Origin: an uncultured Eubacteriales bacterium
GTDB lineage: Bacteria > Bacillota > Clostridia > Christensenellales > Aristaeellaceae
Direction of reading: 5' to 3'
DNA length: 64,000 bases
Assembly (NCBI GenBank): GCA_902801165.1
Contig: CADCHI010000002.1
Coordinates: 84,257 to 148,256 of the forward strand
Positions 58,840-64,000 of this stretch are shown here, one piece after another. How positions within the stretch are numbered: the first letter of the stretch is position 1; each line of letters starts with the position of its first letter. Below the pieces are notes generated by a model that was given only the letters and a program-made list of their open reading frames with translations, was not told the DNA's origin and did no database searches. The position numbers and the translations under genes are program-made.

Positions 58840-59793
58840 ATGATCCGTTATAAAGGTCTTAAGGGAACGCTGGAAAAGCGCATCGTTCCCGACGAGCAGG
58901 TCAGCCGCGAAATGGAAAGCATCCTCGAACACGCCACGCGCCGCATTCCCGTCACCGACCGGCCCAGCCGGCTGGACGACGAGGTGGTGCTGGACTACGC
59001 GGGCTTCTGCGACGGCGTGCAGTTCGAGGGAGGAACCGCCCAGGACCAGACCCTCGTGCTGGGCAGCGGCGCGTTCATCCCCGGCTTCGAGGACCAGCTG
59101 GTGGGCAAGCGTCCCGGTGAGGACGTGGAGGTCCGCGTCACCTTCCCCACCTCCTACCACTCCGAAGCGCTGGCCGGCAAGGAAGCGGTGTTCAAATGCC
59201 GCGTCAAGGCGATCAACCACCTCGAAAAGCCCGAACCCGACGACGCCTTCGCCAGGGAGGCCGGCGGCTTTGACTCCTTCCAGGAATTCCGGGAGGCCCT
59301 GCGCAGGGGCATTCAGGACTACGTGGACCGCCAGGCGGACGAGGAATTGAAGCTGCGGCTGCTGGACCAGCTGCTGGAGGGCTACGCCTGCGAGATCACC
59401 CCGGAGCTGCTAAAGCGCGCCGCCGAAAACGAGCTGAAGGGTCTGGAGGCCCAGCTGGCGCAGCAGGGCCTGACGCTGGCCGCGTACTGCCAGTTCACCG
59501 GCAGGACCCGGGAACAGCTGCTGGAGGACTGCGAGCCAGACGCCCGGAAGTCCATCAAGCGCAGCAGGATCATCTCGGAAATCGCACAGTCGGAATCGCT
59601 GCAGGCCGACGAGGACTCCATGACCGAGGCCATTCGGCAGATTTGCGCCAGCAACCGGCTCACCCCCGAGCAGCTGATGCCGAAGCTGGACGAGGCCGCC
59701 ATGCGAACCATCGCGCAGAACGTCATCACCGACAAGGTGCTGAACCTGATCCGCGACAACGCCGAGATCACCGTGGTAGAGCGGAAGGACTGA
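58840..59793 (+). CDS. Trigger-factor-like peptidyl-prolyl isomerase/chaperone without ribosome-binding domain
   Basis: 317 residues. N-terminus goes directly into an FKBP-type domain (DEVVLDYAGFCDGVQFEGGTA, LGSGAFIPGFEDQLVGKRPGEDVEVRVTFPTSYHSEALAGKEAVFKC, about 45-130), then the trigger-factor C-terminal helical chaperone arm with a QLLEGY and MTEAIRQICASNRLTPEQLM pattern to the end. The N-terminal ribosome-docking domain (family motif FRK) is missing, and standard trigger factor is about 430 residues. ATG 58840 follows GGAGTG by about nine bases. It stands alone, with its own terminator. An additional normal tig gene likely exists elsewhere. Confidence 0.85.
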   Translation: MIRYKGLKGTLEKRIVPDEQVSREMESILEHATRRIPVTDRPSRLDDEVVLDYAGFCDGVQFEGGTAQDQTLVLGSGAFIPGFEDQLVGKRPGEDVEVRVTFPTSYHSEALAGKEAVFKCRVKAINHLEKPEPDDAFAREAGGFDSFQEFREALRRGIQDYVDRQADEELKLRLLDQLLEGYACEITPELLKRAAENELKGLEAQLAQQGLTLAAYCQFTGRTREQLLEDCEPDARKSIKRSRIISEIAQSESLQADEDSMTEAIRQICASNRLTPEQLMPKLDEAAMRTIAQNVITDKVLNLIRDNAEITVVERKD

Positions 59794-59806
59794 TACAGCG
59801 CAAAAG

Positions 59807-59840
59807 AAGGACAGCCTCGCCACGCAGGGCTGTCCTTTCT
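59807..59840 (+). terminator. Terminator of the trigger-factor-like gene
   Basis: Stem AAGGACAGCC/GGCTGTCCTT then TCT. Confidence 0.85.
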
Positions 59841-59871
59841 CATGGCCTTTTCCCCCTTTTGAGGTGCGGCC

Positions 59872-60792
59872 TTACGCCTCCTCTCCCCCGTCCTCGCGGT
59901 TGGTGAGGGGCATGTTCTCCAGTATGAAGTCCCGGAAGGCGATCCGCTCCGGGGAGAGGTACTTCTTCTTGTGCACGAAGTACAGGTGATAGGGCATCGT
60001 GCCTTCCATCGGGAAGGCCAGCAACTTCCCCTCTGCCACGTATTCCCGGACGGCGACCTCGGAGATCACGGAGATGCCCACGTCGGAGGTCACCAGCTCC
60101 TTGATGGTCTCGGTGTCGTCCACCGCCGCGGCCACCTTGAGCTTGATGTCGGGAATGTTCAGCTTCGACCAGCGCAGGAATTCCTGTTGCAGCGTGGAGG
60201 TGCTGCTGCGGGTGATCAGCGGCTCGCGACCGAACAGCGCCATGGGGAAGCTCCTGCCCTCCAGCGCCCGGAAGCGCTCGGTGTTGGGGGTGATCACCAC
60301 CAGGTTCGCCATCTCGCAGTGCTTCACGGCATAGTCGGAGTTCATCAGCTTCATGGTGCAGAAGGCGAACTCCAGGGAATCCGCCTGCAGGCGGCTGTAG
60401 ATCTCCGAGTTGTTGCAGGTGATGAAGTTGAAGCTGATGTCCGGGTGAACGCGATGGAACTTCACGATGCGGTCCGTCAGATAGTAGCGGATGATGTAGG
60501 GCGTGGACACGATGTTGATGGACTTCTGGTCCTGGTTCGCCCGACTGAGGGCGAATATGCTGTCCCGGTTCAGCTTGAGCATCTGCTTGGCGTAGGAATA
60601 GAAGGTCTTTCCGTCCTGGCTGAGCTCCATGCTGCGGGTCGTGCGGTTCAGAAGCCGCGTGCCCAGCTCCGTCTCGAGGTTGCGAATGTGTATCGTCACC
60701 ATCGACTGGGAGAGCTGCAGGCGCTCCGCGGCATTGGAAAAGCTCCCCTCGTCCACGGCGGCCACAAACGATTCCAGCTGTTTAAAGTCCAT
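59872..60792 (-). CDS. LysR-family transcriptional regulator
   Basis: 306-residue LysR-type regulator. N-terminal winged helix-turn-helix (MDFKQLESFVAAVDEGSFSN, then AAERLQLSQSMVTIHIRNLE, about 1-60) and a C-terminal periplasmic-binding-like effector domain (about 90-295). The closest recall is CysL/CynR-type members, but the effector is unknown. ATG 60792 follows GGAGG. Convergent with the trigger-factor-like gene and followed upstream by the DUF3786 gene on the same strand after a terminator, so the divergent target usual for LysR is not obvious. Confidence 0.92.
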   Translation of the reverse strand: MDFKQLESFVAAVDEGSFSNAAERLQLSQSMVTIHIRNLETELGTRLLNRTTRSMELSQDGKTFYSYAKQMLKLNRDSIFALSRANQDQKSINIVSTPYIIRYYLTDRIVKFHRVHPDISFNFITCNNSEIYSRLQADSLEFAFCTMKLMNSDYAVKHCEMANLVVITPNTERFRALEGRSFPMALFGREPLITRSSTSTLQQEFLRWSKLNIPDIKLKVAAAVDDTETIKELVTSDVGISVISEVAVREYVAEGKLLAFPMEGTMPYHLYFVHKKKYLSPERIAFRDFILENMPLTNREDGGEEA

Positions 60793-60840
60793 CGAGCGAA
60801 TCCTCCGGCAGATTTATTAATCCTGTTAGATTATATATTA

Positions 60841-60898
60841 AAAAAACTCAATTGTCAAATGCCGCGCGTCACGCTTGCACCTGGCAATCGAGTTTTTT
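60841..60898 (-). terminator. Terminator of the DUF3786 gene
   Basis: AAAAAACTC-ATTG pairing with CAAT-GAGTTTTTT around a 34-base stem-loop-forming centre, just past the stop at 60924. Confidence 0.75.
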
Positions 60899-60923
60899 AT
60901 GGTATATCTTTCTCGCCGTTGTC

Positions 60924-61550
60924 CTACTTCATCCTGCGCTTGATGTCGGAAATCAGGATGTCCCCCACCACCGTGCGATCCTCCGCCGAAAAGGCCTGGG
61001 GAAAGTTGTCGGAGAACAGGATCTGGCTGTTGGGCGGGAATTCGTCGTCCCCCTCCCACACGATCAGCCGCACGTCGTAGCCGGGCATGATCTCCACCTG
61101 GCAGGAGACGTCCCCCTTGTCCAGCAGGATGGCCGGCATGCCCTCCAGGGCCGCCTTGAAGGCGTCCAGGCGCGTGCCAAAGGCAAAGGCCGCGCGGGTC
61201 AGGCAGCGCCCGGTGAAGGGCTTCAGGTATACCTCACCCCAGGGCATTTCCCGGTACGGCAGGAAGCTGCCCGTGCCGATGGACTGCTTGCCCTCCAGCA
61301 GGTAGCGGATGATCAGCATCTGCGCGGGCAGGTTGGAAAGGGCGAAGCCCGCTTCATCGTCCGAGGCGATGCTGAACTTCGGCCAGGTGATCCTGTAATC
61401 GACAGACATCAGACGCACGGTGAAAACCTGCGCCCCGGCATCGTATTTTACGCCGCAACGCTCCGCTGCCTCCATCGGGTCCAGCTTCTCAAACAGCCCC
61501 GTGTAGTGCTCAAACGGCACCATTTCCTTGTGATTCTCAATGGTCGGCAT
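60924..61550 (-). CDS. DUF3786 domain protein
   Basis: 208 residues resembling DUF3786: an N-terminal helix then VFTVRLMSVDYRITWPKFSI, LSNLPAQMLIIRYLLEGK, PYREMPWGEVYLKPFTGRCLTRAAFAFG, and LIVWEGDDEFPPNSQILFSDNFPQAFSAEDRTVVGDILISDIK. The family is widespread in anaerobes and often near corrinoid/methyl-transfer genes (recollection). Function unknown. ATG 61550 after GGAGAGACG. A possible link to the methyltransferase-like gene at 63.8 kb is by proximity only. Confidence 0.8.
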   Translation of the reverse strand: MPTIENHKEMVPFEHYTGLFEKLDPMEAAERCGVKYDAGAQVFTVRLMSVDYRITWPKFSIASDDEAGFALSNLPAQMLIIRYLLEGKQSIGTGSFLPYREMPWGEVYLKPFTGRCLTRAAFAFGTRLDAFKAALEGMPAILLDKGDVSCQVEIMPGYDVRLIVWEGDDEFPPNSQILFSDNFPQAFSAEDRTVVGDILISDIKRRMK

Positions 61551-61645
61551 GTCGTCTCTCCTCGCTCACAGTGTACTCTCCCATACATTTGGAAGGGTAT
61601 GTATTTTCAGCCTGAATCGGATACAGGGTATACTTCTCAATTTTG

Positions 61646-61861
61646 CTATCGCATCCTGCGCCGCGTCGCGCGGCGGTCCCGCCGGATCAAGAGCAAGCCG
61701 CACAGCGCCGATAAAACGCAGGTAATTAGAATAACTGACTTTACTAACTCGCTCAAAAACAGCTCCGACTTCGGCCAAATGGCGTCGAGCAGCAGCAGGA
61801 GCAGCAGCAGCGCGCACAGCGCCGCGCTGGCGACGGGCAGGTATCTTTCGATCTTCTTCAT
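61646..61861 (-). CDS. Small two-helix membrane protein
   Basis: 71 residues: MKKIERYLPVASAALCALLL hydrophobic N-terminal helix to about 27, a short loop, a second helix (about 39-60), and a very basic tail (RRDRRATRRRMR). Preceded by GGAGACG. No family recognised. It follows the 99-residue protein by 18 bases on the same strand; both belong to the phosphodiester-glycosidase operon. Confidence 0.7.
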   Translation of the reverse strand: MKKIERYLPVASAALCALLLLLLLLDAIWPKSELFLSELVKSVILITCVLSALCGLLLIRRDRRATRRRMR

Positions 61862-61879
61862 AGCGCACGTCTCCGTTCG

Positions 61880-62179
61880 TCAAGACGCCCTGTTGGCGCT
61901 TCCGGGCCGCCTGCGGTCCATCCTTGGAACTGATGCCGGCCGGGCTTCTCTCCTTCCCCGGCTCGCTTGTACCCCGGGCTGCCTGCGCCGGCTCCCCCGA
62001 CTCAGGCTCCCGGCGTTCCAGAGCCCGATGAGGCACAGCGCAAGGAGCAGGCCCTTGGTCAGGCCGTTGTCGATGAAGTTCATGGCCTTGTTCACGCGAT
62101 CGATCAGGAAGAACACGATGTACATGTTGCAGATCAATATCGCGGCGTGAGGCAGCAGCCGCTTGAGCCTGTCCAGCAT
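61880..62179 (-). CDS. Small membrane protein with basic tail
   Basis: 99 residues: two hydrophobic stretches (about 8-27, 39-57) and a C-terminal Arg/Ser-rich tail (RGSRRRQPGVQASRGRREARP...). GGAGGTT lies before ATG 62179. No family recognised. Downstream of the glycosidase by 28 bases. The basic tail could lie in the cytoplasm, consistent with the positive-inside rule. Confidence 0.7.
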   Translation of the reverse strand: MLDRLKRLLPHAAILICNMYIVFFLIDRVNKAMNFIDNGLTKGLLLALCLIGLWNAGSLSRGSRRRQPGVQASRGRREARPASVPRMDRRRPGSANRAS

Positions 62180-62207
62180 GTTCCAACCTCCGTTTGCGCC
62201 GAGCCGG

Positions 62208-63428
62208 TCACTGGGTGATCCGGTCGACGATCATGATGTAGTCGCTGCTGTCCCGCCCGCCCTGGGAGGGATCGTTGACCATCTTCGTGCCCGCGCAGAA
62301 CAGCGAGGTCTGGCCACCGTCCAGGTTATAGGCCAGCTTGCAGCCCAGGTCGGACATGATGTTGGCCAACTGGGTCATCGTCGCGCCGTGGGACTCGTCG
62401 TTGCGACCGTCCACCGCCACCAGGCAGTAGTGGCCTGGCTCGAAGTAGCCGATGGCCGAGCGCGGGTTCTTCTTGCGAAGGTTTGCGTCGCAATTGAAAC
62501 GCTTCAGCGGCTTGCCGTCCTCGTCCAGCAGGGACGGGCCGAAGCTCCAACTCTGATAGGCGCCCTTGTCCATCTCCGTCATGGTGTCGAACCGGGAGGA
62601 CTTGATGGCCTCCATGTGGCCATCCCAATACAGCACCGCGATGTCGCCCCGCGCCGTCCTGTCGCGATACAGCACGCCGTTGCGAATGATCACGCCCACA
62701 TTTCGGCAGCCGTAATAGTCGCCGTTCAGGGTCACGACGCTCTTGTAGCGCTCCGCCACGTCGGTGATCCACTCCGTATAGCCCCGGCCGTACTGATCCC
62801 GGGCGAAGGCGGTCATCAGGCAGCTGACATCCGCCACATAGACGTCCGCCACGTAGGTCCAGGCCCGCGCCTCCTCCACATACTGGGAATAGATGGTGAC
62901 GTTGATGTTCGCGCTCTTGTAGCTCTCGTCGGTACGGACGACCTCGCCTTCGGTGAACTTGTCCGCGAACTTGTGCCGGAAGCTGCCGGTGCCGTCCATC
63001 TCCAGCATCGAGGCCTCCTGGACCGATTCCGTACCTCCGGCGTCCTCCACCGCCGCAGCCGGTTCTGGTTCGACTTCTTCGCTGGGAAGGTCCTCGCCCG
63101 CCTGGACGAGCACCTCCATCTCGCCGTCCCAGATGTCCCCGGATTCAGCTTCTGCGGATTCGGCACCGTCGCCTGCTTCCTGAATATCAGTTGCGACGAC
63201 CTCCGTCGCCGCGGCCCTTCCGTTGCGGCTCGACACGATGCCAACCGCTGTCTCCGCGTGGGGTATGACGTGATGCGGCAGCGCATACAGCACCAGGGCG
63301 ATGCCCAGCGCCAGGACGTGGCTCACGGCGACGATCCAAACCGGCAAGGGGCGTCGGCTGAATTGTTCGCGCAGCCAGTAGAGCACCGGGTTCCCCCGAC
63401 GCCTGCGCCATCCGCTTCTTCGTGCCAT
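62208..63428 (-). CDS. Phosphodiester glycosidase-like protein (NAGPA/DUF2233)
   Basis: 406 residues: an Arg-rich cytoplasmic start (ARRSGWRRRRGN), a transmembrane helix (about 31-51), an acidic linker, and a C-terminal phosphodiester glycosidase domain (about 165-405) with VTLNGDYYGCRNVG, RDRTARGDIAVLYW, SFGPSLLDEDGK, AIGYFEPGHYCLVAVDGR, and LAYNLDGGQTSLF (the family's NLDGG motif). The family hydrolyses phosphodiester-linked sugars, including teichoic-acid or exopolysaccharide capping groups. ATG 63428 with GGAGAC about eight bases upstream. It precedes two small membrane-protein genes in one operon. Confidence 0.85.
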   Translation of the reverse strand: MARRSGWRRRRGNPVLYWLREQFSRRPLPVWIVAVSHVLALGIALVLYALPHHVIPHAETAVGIVSSRNGRAAATEVVATDIQEAGDGAESAEAESGDIWDGEMEVLVQAGEDLPSEEVEPEPAAAVEDAGGTESVQEASMLEMDGTGSFRHKFADKFTEGEVVRTDESYKSANINVTIYSQYVEEARAWTYVADVYVADVSCLMTAFARDQYGRGYTEWITDVAERYKSVVTLNGDYYGCRNVGVIIRNGVLYRDRTARGDIAVLYWDGHMEAIKSSRFDTMTEMDKGAYQSWSFGPSLLDEDGKPLKRFNCDANLRKKNPRSAIGYFEPGHYCLVAVDGRNDESHGATMTQLANIMSDLGCKLAYNLDGGQTSLFCAGTKMVNDPSQGGRDSSDYIMIVDRITQ

Positions 63429-63584
63429 GTCCACGTCTCCTGTTCCGATATTGCACCGTTTATCGTGCAGATTCGTCTCCGCCGCGAGGCAGAAGACCCT
63501 GCCCGAACGCCCGGCAATCCGATTCCCATTCAGGCAAACCGGAGCGCTCCGTATCTCTTTGTCCACCCATTGGATTTCCCGATC

Positions 63585-63613
63585 ATTATATCACACAGTG
63601 TTTTGTTTGTCTC
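63585..63613 (-). promoter_or_regulatory. Promoter of the phosphodiester glycosidase operon
   Basis: TATAAT (63585-63590) with extended TG, 17 bases from GAGACA. The leader to ATG 63428 is about 150 bases. The rest of 63429-63771 shows no gene. Confidence 0.65.
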
Positions 63614-63726
63614 ACTGTTTGCAAATTCATAACCAAAACATTCGGATATCATAGTACATCGATTCCAGCAGCATGCCCCAAACAAAAAACGGAGAGTGAA
63701 ACAACACGATCCGTATTTTCAGACAA

Positions 63727-63761
63727 AAGGGACCTGTCCGCATGACGCAGTCAGGTCCCTT
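63727..63761 (-). terminator. Terminator of the methyltransferase-like gene
   Basis: A perfect 10-bp stem AAGGGACCTG/CAGGTCCCTT with a 15-base loop, 10 bases after the stop at 63772; on the minus strand it ends CCCTTTTGTCT. Confidence 0.88.
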
Positions 63762-63771
63762 GAAGGCTTCG

Positions 63772-64000
63772 TCAGATCTCCAGGTAGGAGTCGGCGTAGA
63801 GGTTGTTGTTCTTGATGATGTCGCAGGTCTTGATGGTCTCCATCAGCCGCTGATCGTTGGGGTTCACGATGGCGGAGGTCAGGCCCTGCATCATTGCCAT
63901 GGCCAGCATGCAGCTGTCGAAGATCGGGCGGATGTGCTTCGGCATGCCGTTGGAGTTGTTGGACAGGCCGCCGGTGCTGTTCAGGCCCATGTCAGAGAAC
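63772..64000 (-). CDS. Pterin-binding methyltransferase (methyl-THF:corrinoid type), C-terminus only
   Basis: The last 76 or so codons of a gene entering from the right edge. GLSNNSNGMPKHIRP (a family-typical GLSNxS motif), FDSCMLAMAMMQGLTSAIVNPNDQRLMETI and the final YADSYLEI match the C-terminal part of the dihydropteroate-synthase-like methyltransferases that move the methyl of 5-methyl-THF to a corrinoid protein (AcsE/MeTr type; also MtgA-like). With fchA, folD, fhs and DUF3786 nearby this suggests a methyl-branch context. The family is wide, so substrate is not certain. Stop at 63772-63774, then a terminator. Confidence 0.75.
   Translation of the reverse strand, partial: FSDMGLNSTGGLSNNSNGMPKHIRPIFDSCMLAMAMMQGLTSAIVNPNDQRLMETIKTCDIIKNNNLYADSYLEI

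Noticed and set aside
1-64000. tRNA or rRNA genes
   Set aside because: No GGTTCGAATCC-like T-loop with a cloverleaf or conserved rRNA block was noticed by eye; a covariance search would settle this.

Overview
The window reads as a chromosomal segment of a high-GC member of the class Clostridia (Bacillota), tentatively Christensenellales/Aristaeellaceae-like. This rests on SigA-type promoters with exact 17-base spacers, strong GGAGG ribosome sites with frequent TTG/GTG starts, RNase J, YlbF, a complete SigK-type sporulation sigma factor, NfnAB, the long clostridial formate-THF ligase, and surface proteins with Pro/Thr/Glu linkers and peptidoglycan-binding or Big_2 modules. No rRNA, tRNA, CRISPR array, prophage or transposase gene was seen. 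The taxonomic guess is inference.

Layout. 1-12 kb: the 3' end of a giant repeat-rich wall protein, an M18 aminopeptidase, a DUF4432 mutarotase-like enzyme with a DUF3783 protein, and a 1360-residue NlpC/P60 protein with nine Ig-like repeats. 12-19 kb: exonuclease and MalY-type lyase; a structured leader or small RNA before a lipid kinase; a sirtuin / deoxyinosine glycosylase / pyrimidine-nucleoside phosphorylase / CPBP operon; a Nudix protein. 19-25 kb: type IIA topoisomerase subunits B and A with a GrpB protein between them, and a divergent Qnr-like pentapeptide protein. 25-33 kb: MazG, GNAT, DapA, then a minus-strand block RNase J - YlbF - MltG - SigK - DprA-like. 33-42 kb: thioredoxin, MrfA helicase, ThiI, cysteine desulfurase, a small membrane protein, a zinc-ribbon surface protein, GNAT. 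42-50 kb: THF riboswitch plus FolT, flavin reductase, electron-bifurcating NfnAB, class A PBP. 50-56 kb: YhbY, Obg, Nth, DUF3343 and a class V desulfurase, a Cys-rich microprotein. 54-64 kb: one-carbon genes folD, fchA and a broken fhs, a ribosome-domain-less trigger factor, LysR, DUF3786, a phosphodiester glycosidase operon, and the C-terminus of a pterin-binding methyltransferase.

Common threads. One-carbon/folate metabolism recurs (FolT with riboswitch, FolD, FchA, Fhs, methyl-THF methyltransferase-like protein), consistent with the methyl branch of the Wood-Ljungdahl pathway or formate/serine interconversion; NfnAB would balance NADPH and ferredoxin. Envelope building is the second theme (PBP, MltG, NlpC/P60, giant wall protein). 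Genome maintenance is the third (topoisomerase pair, MrfA, Nth, deoxyinosine glycosylase, DprA-like).

The most notable non-coding content is several dispersed repeat families: a MITE-like pair with terminal inverted repeats (7502-7632 and 46781-46942), palindromic GATCCTTCG-type units, degenerate TTCCC/TTGCC tracts, and a cruciform palindrome at 56597-56660. The most striking defect is the fhs gene, in which about 64 bases including the P-loop are missing.
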